The position numbers were made by a program, and so were the translations under genes. 31,888 bases of DNA from positions 1 through 31,888 of IMG/VR virus record IMGVR_UViG_3300020424_000014; one strand, written 5' to 3'. This DNA is from a virus. Below, one piece after another: positions 14,360 to 22,107 of the stretch (position 1 is its first letter; each line of letters begins with the position of its first letter). The notes under the pieces are model-generated. The model was not told the DNA's origin. It ran no database searches and worked only from the letters and a program-made list of their open reading frames with translations.

Positions 14360-14745
14360 ACGATAATATCATTAAATTTCCAAAAAAATTTAGAGGTAAA
14401 AAAGTTCCTAAAATAGTGAACGTAGACCCTAGTAGAGTTGCAGAGGATTTAGATTTCTGTGATAATCTTGCAGAGGGTTTAACTGTTACTATGATTCACA
14501 ATCTTGGTGAAAATGGTATTGATATAAAAAGTAAAAAATTTGTTGGTGATATGAGTTTTGTTAATGAAGTGATTAGAGGTATGTTATATCGTGATGTTGG
14601 ATTTAAACACCCTATTCAAGATTTCATTGATGACATAGTGCAAACTCAAGTAAATAAAGATAATACTATTGTAACTAAGGTTGATTTTAATTTACTACAA
14701 GGCGTTACTAAGTCAGATAACGATAAGGAAGATGATACTAGTTGA
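14356..14745 (+). CDS. Conserved hypothetical protein, TTG start
   Basis: A 129-residue protein. The TTG at 14356 overlaps the bS21 stop, gives MNDNIIKFPKKF and has GGAG upstream, so it is preferred to any later ATG. The protein has an N-terminal 'NIIKFP' phrase that I recall in cyanophage proteins of similar size placed before rnh, and a mixed alpha/beta body with an acidic end (NDKEDD). Function unknown. Confidence 0.6.
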   Translation: MNDNIIKFPKKFRGKKVPKIVNVDPSRVAEDLDFCDNLAEGLTVTMIHNLGENGIDIKSKKFVGDMSFVNEVIRGMLYRDVGFKHPIQDFIDDIVQTQVNKDNTIVTKVDFNLLQGVTKSDNDKEDDTS

Positions 14746-15586
14746 TATGAATCAAGTTACACTATCAAATTTGATGGTACAACTTGGTGGAAATAAAAAT
14801 GTAGAACCAGACTTTGTAAGACATATGGTTCTAAATTCTTTGAGAAGTTACAGAACTAAATTTGTAAATGAATATGGAGAACTAGTTCTTTGTTATGATA
14901 ACAAAGTAAATTGGAGAAGAGAATATTTTCCCAATTACAAATTCTCAAGACGAAAAGATAGAAAACAATCAAAGTTAGATTGGAATAAAATTTTTGATAC
15001 TTTACATATGATTCGTGATGAACTTACAGAATATTTCCCATACAAAGTTTTAGAAGTAGAAAATGCAGAAGCAGATGATATCATTGCATCTGTTGTTTTT
15101 CATGTTGCAAAAGAACCAAAGAATTACGAAAAAGTTTTGATACTATCAAGTGACAAGGATTTTATTCAGTTACAAAAGTATAATTTTGTATCTCAATATA
15201 GTCCTATTCAAAAACAATTTGTAAACGGTAAGTGTCCAGAATCTTATATAAAAGAACATATCTTAAAAGGTGATAGAAGTGATGGAGTTCCAAACTTTTT
15301 ATCACCAGATAATACTTTTGTAGATGAGTTAAGACAAAGACCTATATCAAAAAGAAAACTTGAAACTTGGATAGAATTACAACCAGAAGATTTTTGTGAT
15401 GAAAATATGTTAAGAAACTATCAGAGGAATAGAACACTCATAGACTTATCTTATATTCCAGATAATATAAGACAAGCTTGTATTGATACTTTTCTTAACA
15501 CAAAAATAGGTAGTCGTAAAGACTTACTAAATTATTTTATAAGAAATAAACTTAAATCCTTAATGGAAAATATTGGAGATTTTTAA
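14732..15586 (+). CDS. rnh: RNase H / 5'-3' exonuclease, T4 Rnh-like
   Basis: A 284-residue protein from ATG 14732 (MILVDMNQ); this start puts the first catalytic Asp at position 5. It removes RNA primers and adjacent DNA from Okazaki fragments. The flap-endonuclease acidic residues are in place: D5, D56 (LCYDN), E113, D115 and D116 (NAEADDI), D141 and D143 (SSDKDF), and D181 and D184 (GDRSDGVPN). Length is close to T4 RNase H (305). It overlaps the preceding gene by 14 bases. Confidence 0.9.
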   Translation: MILVDMNQVTLSNLMVQLGGNKNVEPDFVRHMVLNSLRSYRTKFVNEYGELVLCYDNKVNWRREYFPNYKFSRRKDRKQSKLDWNKIFDTLHMIRDELTEYFPYKVLEVENAEADDIIASVVFHVAKEPKNYEKVLILSSDKDFIQLQKYNFVSQYSPIQKQFVNGKCPESYIKEHILKGDRSDGVPNFLSPDNTFVDELRQRPISKRKLETWIELQPEDFCDENMLRNYQRNRTLIDLSYIPDNIRQACIDTFLNTKIGSRKDLLNYFIRNKLKSLMENIGDF

Positions 15587-16041
15587 TGGCGATTAAAACA
15601 TATACACCACTTATTTCAGAGGTATTATCAAAAGTGCATAAAGCAAAAACTAAAGCACAGAAGATTTCTATTCTGAAAGAAAATGATAGTGAAGCAATTA
15701 GAATGGTAATTAAATCATCTTTCGACCCAAAAATTAAATGGGTATTACCAGAGGGTGCAGTTCCTTACAAACCTAATGATGCACCAGATGGAACTGAACA
15801 TACATTATTGAGTCAAGAAGCAAAAAGATTATATCACTTTATTCAAGGTGCAGACAATGTTACACCTAGAGCTCAAAAAGAAAATATGTATATTCAAATG
15901 TTAGAGGGTTTGCATAGAGATGAAGCAGAAGTTTTAGTTTATGCAAAAGATAAAATTTTACATCAAAAATATAAAGGGTTATCTCACGAAGTTGTAAAGA
16001 CAGCTTTTGGTTGGAACTCTGATTATGTAAAAGCAAGTTAA
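15586..16041 (+). CDS. Conserved T4-like phage protein (DUF6433-like)
   Basis: A 151-residue, mostly helical protein coupled to RNase H by a TAATG overlap. Features are VLSKVHKAKTKAQKISILKEN, FDPKIKWVLPEG and PRAQKENMYIQMLEGLHRDEA. I recall this family (DUF6433-like) next to rnh in T4-like phages. The fixed position suggests a replication accessory role, but none is established. Confidence 0.6.
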   Translation: MAIKTYTPLISEVLSKVHKAKTKAQKISILKENDSEAIRMVIKSSFDPKIKWVLPEGAVPYKPNDAPDGTEHTLLSQEAKRLYHFIQGADNVTPRAQKENMYIQMLEGLHRDEAEVLVYAKDKILHQKYKGLSHEVVKTAFGWNSDYVKAS

Positions 16042-16235
16042 TGTTTTATGACGAAGAAAAACTTACTGAGTTAGAAAAGAAGTTATCTGAAAATCTTATG
16101 AGTGCAGATAATCATACTTGGAAAGATAGTCATAAACCTTATTGGGTAAACTATAGACATGATATTCCAAATTGTTTGATGGTGATAAGAGAGTATAGAG
16201 ATTTGTTGAGAACTTTACGAGTTAAATCTGAGTGA
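16041..16235 (+). CDS. Small hypothetical protein
   Basis: A 64-residue helical charged protein with one-base overlap with its upstream neighbour. HKPYWVNYRHDIPNCLMVIREYRDLL is the most distinctive stretch. It ends two bases before a promoter, so it is the last gene of the bS21-rnh unit. Function unknown. Confidence 0.5.
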   Translation: MFYDEEKLTELEKKLSENLMSADNHTWKDSHKPYWVNYRHDIPNCLMVIREYRDLLRTLRVKSE

Positions 16236-16236
16236 C

Positions 16237-16265
16237 TTGACAATATAAAAAAATTATGGTACAAC
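16237..16265 (+). promoter_or_regulatory. Sigma70-like promoter (weaker -10)
   Basis: TTGACA at 16237-16242, a 17-base spacer and TACAAC at 16260-16265, immediately after the TGA of the preceding gene. It appears to serve only the small gene at 16300. Confidence 0.55.
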
Positions 16266-16299
16266 ATAATAGTGAAATGAATTTGATTCGAGGTATATT

Positions 16300-16455
16300 A
16301 TGATTAGTTTTGTTATCGGTATGATGTTTGCAGTACTAGCAGCTGGGTGTGATGGAATAGACTCCTCTCTCTCTCAATTATTCCTTTATGCAACGCTGAG
16401 TATTGCTTTCATGACTCGTGGAATGTATGTAATGAACAAAAATGGTGATTTATAA
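16300..16455 (+). CDS. Small membrane protein or lipoprotein, monocistronic
   Basis: A 51-residue protein with GAGG before the ATG. The N-terminus is a hydrophobic helix ending in LAAGC (Cys17), similar to a lipobox although Ala at -3 is not ideal. A second hydrophobic segment follows (LFLYATLSIAFMTRGMYVM). It has its own promoter and strong terminator, unlike most genes here, which points to independent early expression. A surface or exclusion function is conceivable but unsupported by homology. Confidence 0.55.
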   Translation: MISFVIGMMFAVLAAGCDGIDSSLSQLFLYATLSIAFMTRGMYVMNKNGDL

Positions 16456-16477
16456 CATGATGCGAATCGTGGGAAAC

Positions 16478-16505
16478 TGGGGGGTTATGACCCCCCATTT
16501 TTTTT
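16478..16505 (+). terminator. Strong intrinsic terminator
   Basis: TGGGGGG (16478-16484) pairs perfectly with CCCCCCA (16491-16497) around a 6-base loop and is followed by eight T. In this AT-rich genome it is the most GC-rich hairpin outside the RNA gene. Confidence 0.92.
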
Positions 16506-16552
16506 GTTTATCCTCAAAAAAATCCAACAAAAACAAAGACTTAAAAATTGAC

Positions 16553-16582
16553 TTGACATTGTTCTAAAAACAATGGTATATT
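16553..16582 (+). promoter_or_regulatory. Sigma70-like promoter for the metalloprotein gene
   Basis: TTGACA at 16553-16558, an 18-base spacer and TATATT at 16577-16582. The spacer contains an inverted repeat ATTGTT-ctaaa-AACAAT, a possible operator. The predicted start (~16589) is only a few bases before ATG 16592. Bases 16506-16552 show no gene. Confidence 0.75.
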
Positions 16583-16591
16583 GTATATGTA

Positions 16592-17026
16592 ATGAGAAAA
16601 AAGATGACAGAAAAATATGTTCAAATTGATGGTGGAAAACACCAACAACAATTATTAGTTCAAGATATTGTTAATTGGTTTTCAAGTAAGTATTTCAAAA
16701 GATTTAAATCTTATACTATTGAGATTGATTTATTAGATATTGACGGTAAGGTCAATGGTTGGTGTTATGAACAAGAACCAAAATATTGTTGTGTCGAGAT
16801 TGACAAAAGACAAAAAGGTGATGATTTTATTACTTGTGTGTTACATGAGTTAGTTCATGTCAAACAGTATTTCAAGAAAGAGTTAAAAGATATTAACGGT
16901 GTTGAAATGAGATGGAAAGGTGAAACACATATTGGTATTGATTATTACAATCTGCCTTGGGAAAAAGAGGCATATGAGTTACAAGAGAGTTTATTAATTG
17001 AATATAAAAAACAGAGAGGTATATAA
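16592..17026 (+). CDS. HExxH zinc metalloprotease-like protein
   Basis: A 144-residue protein (or 140 from ATG 16604). HELVH at 85-89 is a zinc-protease motif, and the later PWEKEAYE (122-129) supplies a likely third ligand, E126, in an E-x-E-A helix as in SprT- or gluzincin-like small peptidases. The fold order (beta strands with Cys, then the HExxH helix, then the EA helix) fits a minimal metalloprotease widespread in phages. The substrate is unknown. The promoter lies so close that the message may have almost no leader. Confidence 0.7.
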   Translation: MRKKMTEKYVQIDGGKHQQQLLVQDIVNWFSSKYFKRFKSYTIEIDLLDIDGKVNGWCYEQEPKYCCVEIDKRQKGDDFITCVLHELVHVKQYFKKELKDINGVEMRWKGETHIGIDYYNLPWEKEAYELQESLLIEYKKQRGI

Positions 17027-17199
17027 TGAAGATAGAAGATTTAACAGTTGAGTCTATTGCACAAATGGATATGGGTCAAAGAGAAACATTTGTTTCGACC
17101 TTAGTTAAGAAGTGGCCTCATCTTGCAAATGACATCACAATAATGATTGAGTCACAATTACAAGATGAAGAAGTTAATAATCTAAAGAAAGTGAGTTAA
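17026..17199 (+). CDS. Small hypothetical protein
   Basis: A 57-residue helical acidic protein, ATG 17026, in a TAATG overlap with the metalloprotein gene. VESIAQMDMGQRETFVSTLVKKWPHLA resembles small helix-rich regulators of marine phages, but I cannot assign a family. It is followed two bases later by the next ATG. Confidence 0.5.
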   Translation: MKIEDLTVESIAQMDMGQRETFVSTLVKKWPHLANDITIMIESQLQDEEVNNLKKVS

Positions 17200-17201
17200 A
17201 T

Positions 17202-17492
17202 ATGAGAGATGCTAAAGAATATATGGATGTTGCAGTTATACATAGTTCTTTTGAAAAGAACCCTTTGACAGTTGCATTTGTTAAAGTTGATAAAGATTTA
17301 GATGATATTCAAAAATGTGAAGTTGCATATAAATTAACAAACACAATTGATGTACCTTGGTGGAAAGGTGATATGGTTATTCCAACTTTTCCAATATTTG
17401 ATAAAGGTTGCAGAAGTACAAGTGTTGGTGATTTTGTATTGATTGGAAACACAAAATATAAATGTGCATCATTCGGTTGGGAGAAAGTCTAA
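17202..17492 (+). CDS. Hypothetical protein
   Basis: A 96-residue protein with predicted beta strands (VAVIHSSF, LTVAFVKVD, DFVLIGNTKYKCASFGWEKV). No known motif. It shares one base with the following membrane protein and probably belongs to the 16592-22516 operon. Confidence 0.55.
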   Translation: MRDAKEYMDVAVIHSSFEKNPLTVAFVKVDKDLDDIQKCEVAYKLTNTIDVPWWKGDMVIPTFPIFDKGCRSTSVGDFVLIGNTKYKCASFGWEKV

Positions 17493-17659
17493 TGGAATGG
17501 CAACTTGCATGGGATATTTTATATCCACTTATCATACTAGGTTTTATTATTGGTATTGTGTTTATGGTAATCACAGGCGCTGTTAGACTTGGTTGGATGC
17601 TTGCACCTTATGTTTTTATAGGTGCATTATTATTATGGTTTTTTAATTTAGGGGGTTAA
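17492..17659 (+). CDS. Small membrane protein, two helices
   Basis: A 55-residue protein from ATG 17492, which forms a TAATG overlap; an upstream in-frame start would read through the previous gene. Two hydrophobic segments, residues ~10-27 and ~35-52, are separated by a short loop. Size and topology would suit a class II holin, and a SleB-like hydrolase is encoded two genes on. That link is inference. Confidence 0.55.
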   Translation: MEWQLAWDILYPLIILGFIIGIVFMVITGAVRLGWMLAPYVFIGALLLWFFNLGG

Positions 17660-17660
17660 T

Positions 17661-17924
17661 ATGACAATTGAAAAAACAAACTCTGATAGGATAATTATCA
17701 ATATAGATGGAGAAAAAGGTAATGCATTTTTTCTCATGGGTCAAGCTAAAGCGTTTGCAAAAGACCTAAGTTTAGATTCAAGTAAAATACTTGACGAGAT
17801 GCAAAGTGGTAATTACATAAATCTTCTCAAAGTATTCGACAGTTACTTTGGTGATTATGTGACTCTTCAAACTTCAAATGCAGAATATCTTGATGCATTT
17901 GGTTCTATGTGGACAGTAAAATGA
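17661..17924 (+). CDS. Conserved hypothetical protein
   Basis: An 87-residue protein with GGGGG upstream of the ATG. GEKGNAFFLMGQAKAFAKDLSLD is similar to small proteins I recall from many T4-like cyanophages. It looks like one alpha/beta domain. The stop overlaps the SleB-like gene start (ATGA). Function unknown. Confidence 0.6.
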   Translation: MTIEKTNSDRIIINIDGEKGNAFFLMGQAKAFAKDLSLDSSKILDEMQSGNYINLLKVFDSYFGDYVTLQTSNAEYLDAFGSMWTVK

Positions 17925-18433
17925 TTAAAGAAGTATTAGTATCATTTATGGTTGCAACAACCGCTGTGGAGAGTCCAGAGGTTGATAAATTTAGACTTAC
18001 AGAAGCAACTTGTCTTGCAAAGAATATGTATTTTGAAGCAAGAAATCAAGGACTTGCTGGACAACTTGCAGTTTCATTAGTTGTAATGAATCGTGTAAAA
18101 GATGAAAGATTTCCCAACACTATATGTGGAGTTATTGAACAAGGGCCTATAAGTAAATGGTGGTTGAAAGAAAAAGGTAAGATAGTTCCAATTAGAAATA
18201 GATGTCAGTTTAGTTGGTTTTGTGATGGTAAAAGTGATGACCCAAAAGAACCAACTACTTATGGTAGATTACTTGACATATCAAAAGATTTAGTGTATGG
18301 TCACTTAGACGTTGTAGATTTTACAGAGGGTGCAACACATTATCATGCAGATTATGTGTACCCTGCTTGGAGAAAACAAAAGAAGAAAACCGTTGAGGTT
18401 GCAGACCATATTTTTTATAGGTGGGAAAAATGA
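17921..18433 (+). CDS. SleB-like cell wall hydrolase
   Basis: About 170 residues from ATG 17921. Residues ~27-165 match the SleB/CwlJ hydrolase family (Hydrolase_2): MYFEARNQG with the probable catalytic Glu39, NRVKDERFPNTICGVI, CQFSWFCDGK (95-104) and GATHYHADYVYPAW near the end. These enzymes cut peptidoglycan. The N-terminal ~18 residues are mildly hydrophobic and may be an export signal. A separate GH108 endolysin occurs at 20632, so this one may act in entry, in the virion or as a second lysis enzyme; the sequence does not decide. Confidence 0.85.
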   Translation: MIKEVLVSFMVATTAVESPEVDKFRLTEATCLAKNMYFEARNQGLAGQLAVSLVVMNRVKDERFPNTICGVIEQGPISKWWLKEKGKIVPIRNRCQFSWFCDGKSDDPKEPTTYGRLLDISKDLVYGHLDVVDFTEGATHYHADYVYPAWRKQKKKTVEVADHIFYRWEK

Positions 18434-18708
18434 AAAAGTTCAAATATGAGTTCATGGTCATGGAAGGTTTCCAAGAAAAGAAAAAGATACATGATGGTGA
18501 CCAATGGTTATTTAAATATGACAATGGATACGGTGCATCCATAGTTCAACACTCTGGTTCTTATGGTAACGATAAAGGATTATATGAAATCGCTGTACTT
18601 GATTCTCATGGTGAGTTATGTTATGATACACCTATAACTGATGATGTAATCGGTTATGCAGATGAAATAAAACTATATGAAACATTGAATAGGATAAAAA
18701 CATTATGA
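18430..18708 (+). CDS. Hypothetical protein
   Basis: A 92-residue protein from ATG 18430 (ATGA overlap with the hydrolase gene). It is predicted beta-rich with many Gly and Tyr (DNGYGASIVQHSGSYGNDKGLYEIAVLD). No recognisable family. It overlaps the next gene by four bases, so all are co-translated. Confidence 0.55.
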   Translation: MKKFKYEFMVMEGFQEKKKIHDGDQWLFKYDNGYGASIVQHSGSYGNDKGLYEIAVLDSHGELCYDTPITDDVIGYADEIKLYETLNRIKTL

Positions 18709-19325
18709 ACTTTTTTTACTTAGATAAAGACCCATTTAAGTCAATAAAATATCATTGTGATAAACACATAGTCAAGATGCCTACAGAGTACAAACAGATG
18801 TTGTGTACTGCACATAGAGTTCTTGACGGTGAAATGTTTTATGACAAAACTGCAAGAGGTCATAAAATTAAAAGGTGGAAACTTGCAGATAGAAAGATGA
18901 ATAAACATCTTTATCTTGCTGGTCATGTAAATCATCCAACTAATATTTGGTTAAGAGAGTGTGCATCTAACTATATGTTGATGTTTACTTATTATCAACT
19001 TATTTGTAAGGAATATACATATAGGTATGGGAAAGAACATGGTGCAAAGGATTATTGGTGGTTACTTAGAAACCCACCAATGAATATTAATAAAACAAAA
19101 TCTCAAACACCAGTTCCTCAAGCTATGCAAGAGTTTCCACAATGTAAAGTTGAGGGTGATTCTGTTCAAGCATATCGTAACTTCTACAAAGTTGCAAAAA
19201 GGAGATTTGCTACATGGAAAAACAGACCGATACCAACTTGGTTCAAGACCCAGAGCCAGAACGATATTATGATTGGATGTTATGGAAACTTAGACAAGAA
19301 AAAACACTTGAAAGAAGTCGCATGA
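18705..19325 (+). CDS. Conserved phage protein of unknown function
   Basis: A 206-residue protein beginning MNFFYLDKDPFKSIKYHCDKHIVKMPTE... in a pattern I recall across T4-like marine phages: N-terminal 'YLD-DP', then H-CDKH-VKM, a central HPTNIWLRE, and 'VEGDSVQAYRNFYK' before a Trp-rich end. Conserved His, Asp and Cys residues suggest an enzyme, perhaps acting on DNA, but I know of no proven activity. The C-terminus overlaps the next gene by 112 bases in another frame. Confidence 0.65.
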   Translation: MNFFYLDKDPFKSIKYHCDKHIVKMPTEYKQMLCTAHRVLDGEMFYDKTARGHKIKRWKLADRKMNKHLYLAGHVNHPTNIWLRECASNYMLMFTYYQLICKEYTYRYGKEHGAKDYWWLLRNPPMNINKTKSQTPVPQAMQEFPQCKVEGDSVQAYRNFYKVAKRRFATWKNRPIPTWFKTQSQNDIMIGCYGNLDKKKHLKEVA

Positions 19326-19507
19326 AAATTATGACAAAAGAAGAGGTTTGGAAAAAAACTGTCGCAGATATGCAAACTGAAATTCATGAATTGCAAATGA
19401 TGGTGGTCAGACTTCAAGAAAAACTAAACAAGTTACAAATAAATAATAGTGAAAATGATTCTAATCCATTATCTGGGCCTGAATATAGACAGAGGTATCA
19501 TACATAA
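19214..19507 (+). CDS. Small coiled-coil protein overlapping its neighbour
   Basis: A 97-residue protein whose ATG, preceded by GGAG at 19201-19204, lies inside the end of the previous gene. Residues ~25-75 form a coiled coil (WKKTVADMQTEIHELQMMVV, RLQEKLNKLQ), then a polar tail. The long 112-base overlap is unusual here, yet the ribosome-binding site and the exact TAATG junction with the next gene support it. Confidence 0.55.
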   Translation: MEKQTDTNLVQDPEPERYYDWMLWKLRQEKTLERSRMKIMTKEEVWKKTVADMQTEIHELQMMVVRLQEKLNKLQINNSENDSNPLSGPEYRQRYHT

Positions 19508-19800
19508 TGCCTAATTATAATTTTAAGAATAAAAAAACTGGAGAAGAATGGGAAGAGTTTTTTACTATTAGTGGTAAAGAACAATTTCTAAAAGATAATG
19601 CAGATATCATACAAACACCATCTACTTTCAATATGGTTGGTGGTACTGGTGATAGAATAAAAAATGATGCTGGTTGGAAAGAAAATCTTTCAAGGATTGC
19701 AGAAGCTCACCCAGGCTCACCCCTTGCAGAACGACATGGTAAGAGTTCAATAAAGGATATAAATACTAAGAGAGTATTAAAGAAACATGGGGTTTTATAA
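19507..19800 (+). CDS. Conserved hypothetical protein, FmdB-like N-terminus without Cys
   Basis: A 97-residue protein starting MPNYNFKNKKTGEEWEEFFTIS, which resembles the opening of FmdB-type regulatory proteins but lacks their zinc-binding Cys. The end (SRIAEAHPGSPLAERHGKSS) is a phrase I recall upstream of phoH in marine T4-like phages. It overlaps phoH by one base. Function unknown. Confidence 0.65.
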   Translation: MPNYNFKNKKTGEEWEEFFTISGKEQFLKDNADIIQTPSTFNMVGGTGDRIKNDAGWKENLSRIAEAHPGSPLAERHGKSSIKDINTKRVLKKHGVL

Positions 19801-20498
19801 TGAAAAAGAAAGATTTAAAAATTGATGATTTGGTTAAAGTAAAACCTATTACTGATAATCAGAAGTTAGTATTTTCAGAATATAAAAAAGGACAAAATTT
19901 ATTTTTGCATGGTGCTGCTGGAACTGGTAAAACTTTTGTTTCGTTGTATCTTGCACTACAAGAAGTATTAGACCCATCTACACCTTATGAAACTGTATAT
20001 GTTGTTAGAAGTGCAGTTCCTACAAGAGAGATTGGTTTCCTGCCTGGGGATGAAGAAGATAAAACAGCATTGTTCCAAGTACCATATCAGAATATGGTAC
20101 AGTTTATGTTTGAACAACCATCTGACCAAGCGTTTAGTATGTTATATGATAGACTAAAAGCACAAGGTTCAGTCATGTTCTTGACAACTTCATTTCTTCG
20201 TGGTATAACATTAGATAATTGTATTATCATAGTTGATGAGTGTCAGAACTTGAACTTTCATGAATTAGATACAATTATGACTCGTGTTGGACAAGACTCT
20301 AAGATTATATTCTCTGGAGATTTTTTCCAGACTGATTTGAAACAAAATGGTGAGAAAGAGGGAATGGTTCACTTTATGGAAATATTAAACGATATGGAAG
20401 AGGTTTCATCTATTGAATTTAATATTGGTGATATTGTTCGTTCTGGATTAGTTCGTAGTTATTTGATTGCAAAAACTAAAAAAGGGATTGAAACATAA
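19800..20498 (+). CDS. phoH: PhoH-like ATPase
   Basis: A 232-residue P-loop protein. Walker A is GAAGTGKT at 38-45, Walker B IIIVDE at 142-147, and the sensor-like SGD lies at 172-174; NLNFHELDTIMTRVG between them is typical of PhoH. PhoH is very common in marine phages and in some hosts belongs to the phosphate-starvation regulon. Its activity is nucleotide binding with suspected RNA-related roles. The fit to the family core is complete. It is flanked by the small proteins that usually accompany it in such phages. Confidence 0.93.
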   Translation: MKKKDLKIDDLVKVKPITDNQKLVFSEYKKGQNLFLHGAAGTGKTFVSLYLALQEVLDPSTPYETVYVVRSAVPTREIGFLPGDEEDKTALFQVPYQNMVQFMFEQPSDQAFSMLYDRLKAQGSVMFLTTSFLRGITLDNCIIIVDECQNLNFHELDTIMTRVGQDSKIIFSGDFFQTDLKQNGEKEGMVHFMEILNDMEEVSSIEFNIGDIVRSGLVRSYLIAKTKKGIET

Positions 20499-20635
20499 TG
20501 CCTAAATTATTTAGAAGTGTTACTGCACATGAGCCTGTTAAAAAAGGTACTTCATTAGGAAGAAAACCAATTACTTCCACAATGAATAAAAACAAAAGAA
20601 AAAGTTTTAAAAAATATAGGGGACAAGGTAAATGA
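20498..20635 (+). CDS. Small basic protein between phoH and endolysin
   Basis: A 45-residue, very basic protein (MPKLFRSVTAHEPVKKGTSL; later NKNKRKSFKKYRGQGK). Start and stop overlap both neighbours (TAATG, ATGA). I recall a similar short Lys/Arg-rich gene at this place in T4-like cyanophages. It could bind nucleic acid. No function known. Confidence 0.6.
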   Translation: MPKLFRSVTAHEPVKKGTSLGRKPITSTMNKNKRKSFKKYRGQGK

Positions 20636-21177
20636 AAGAAAATTATGACCATTGTTTAGGTTTAATTTTACATCATGAAGGCGGTTATGTGAATCATCCA
20701 AAAGACCCAGGCGGTGAAACTAATAAAGGAATAACTAAAAGAGTATATGAAAATTGGTGTATAGAACAAGACCTTTTGACAAAAGATATGAAAGATTTAA
20801 AAGTAAGTGATGTTGCACCTATTTACAAACAGAATTATTGGGATAGATGTAAATGTGACTCGTTACCATCTGGTGTTGATTTATGTGTATTTGATTTCGG
20901 TGTTAATGCTGGTACTGGTAGAGGTGCAAGATTTTTACAGAAATGTGTTGGTGCAGTTGCAGATGGTGCTATCGGCCCTAACACTCTTAGACAAGTAGAT
21001 GAATGGATTAACACATTTAAGAGTACAGAGGATTTAATTACAGATTATTCTGATAGACGAAGAAATTATTATAGAAGGTTGAAAACTTTTTCAACATTTG
21101 GAAAAGGTTGGTTGAGAAGAGTAGATGAAACAGAAATCGAAGCACTCAGACTAGCAGGAGTTTATTTACAACATTAG
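20632..21177 (+). CDS. Endolysin, GH108 lysozyme family
   Basis: A 181-residue peptidoglycan hydrolase. Residues ~5-95 are the GH108 muramidase domain with catalytic Glu16 in HHEGGYVNHPKDPGGETNKG and the GIT turn. The C-terminal half matches the associated peptidoglycan-binding-type module: GVDLCVFDFGVNAGTGRGARF, then VADGAIGPNTL. No signal peptide is visible, so a holin would be needed to release it. With the spanins at 5492-6191 it gives a full Gram-negative lysis set. Confidence 0.9.
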   Translation: MKENYDHCLGLILHHEGGYVNHPKDPGGETNKGITKRVYENWCIEQDLLTKDMKDLKVSDVAPIYKQNYWDRCKCDSLPSGVDLCVFDFGVNAGTGRGARFLQKCVGAVADGAIGPNTLRQVDEWINTFKSTEDLITDYSDRRRNYYRRLKTFSTFGKGWLRRVDETEIEALRLAGVYLQH

Positions 21178-21185
21178 AGGACATT

Positions 21186-21893
21186 ATGACATTTATACAT
21201 GAACCAGTTGAAGTTACTGAATTGAAAACTAAAAATATTAATCGTAAAAGATTTTATGAAACCCCAGAGGGTAAACTTTATCCATCTATAACCACCGTTT
21301 TACAAAGAAAGAAAATGGAAGGTTTACAAGAATGGAGAAACAAAGTCGGTCATGACGTTGCAAATTACATTGCAAGAACAGCCGCAATAAGAGGTACAAA
21401 AGTTCATAAGATATGTGAAGATTTTTTGAACAATCAAAATCTTGAAGAACATAAAAAGAACTTTTTACCTTATACATTATTTGGTCAGATAAAGCCTTTC
21501 CTTATGCAAAAAGTGAATAACATTCTTGCACAAGAGTGCAGTCTTTATACTGATAAATATAAGGTAGCAGGAAGAGTCGATTGTATTGCAAAATACAACG
21601 GTGTTCCATCCATTATAGATTTCAAAACTTCTACAAAAGAAAGAAATGATGACTGGAATGAGTCCTACTATATTCAAGCGTCTGCATATGCAGAAATGTT
21701 TGAAGAACGAACTGGAATACCAATAAATCAAATTGTTATTTTAGTTGTAACCGAAGATGGAGTTGTCCAAGAATTTATTAAACAGAAAGATAAGTATATC
21801 CCTATGTTAATAGATGCAGTAGATGACTTCACTACTGATTGGGAAAAAGAAAATGAAATGGTTCATAGTAGTAATCATGATGTGGCAGTCTGA
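21186..21893 (+). CDS. RecB/MGME1-like PD-(D/E)XK exonuclease
   Basis: A 235-residue nuclease with AGAGGA upstream of the ATG. The RecB-type motifs are in order: LYPSITTVL (31-39), RGTKVH (69-74) with the His of motif I, GRVD (129-132), DFKTS (145-149) carrying the catalytic Asp and Lys, and YYIQASAYA with Gln164. The family includes mitochondrial genome-maintenance exonucleases and Cas4-like enzymes; in T4-like marine phages it is generally called an exonuclease. Likely roles are DNA recombination or breakdown of host DNA. Confidence 0.85.
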   Translation: MTFIHEPVEVTELKTKNINRKRFYETPEGKLYPSITTVLQRKKMEGLQEWRNKVGHDVANYIARTAAIRGTKVHKICEDFLNNQNLEEHKKNFLPYTLFGQIKPFLMQKVNNILAQECSLYTDKYKVAGRVDCIAKYNGVPSIIDFKTSTKERNDDWNESYYIQASAYAEMFEERTGIPINQIVILVVTEDGVVQEFIKQKDKYIPMLIDAVDDFTTDWEKENEMVHSSNHDVAV

Positions 21894-22107
21894 CGGTACT
21901 ACTCCGCTATGGATACCATTTGAAGCATTTGAAACCAAAGATGAGTGTGTTAGTTTTGTACAAGTAAACCAATATGGTTTATTTGAGAGAGCTATACAAC
22001 AATATGAAGGTAAAATACCACCACAACAAATATCTTGTGTTGACAGAGATAGATTAAAATCTGTTTTAGGGAATAAACCTTTTGTTGGGAGTGAAACTGG
22101 TGTTTGA
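21853..22107 (+). CDS. Small exported or anchored protein with two Cys
   Basis: An 84-residue protein from ATG 21853, inside the end of the exonuclease gene; another in-frame ATG exists at 21823. A hydrophobic start (MKWFIVVIMMW) is followed by a polar domain with 'FETKDECVSFVQ' and 'QQISCVDRD'. The pair of Cys may form a disulfide outside the cytoplasm. The layout resembles the protein at 3705. Its stop overlaps the GTG of the next gene. Confidence 0.5.
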   Translation: MKWFIVVIMMWQSDGTTPLWIPFEAFETKDECVSFVQVNQYGLFERAIQQYEGKIPPQQISCVDRDRLKSVLGNKPFVGSETGV

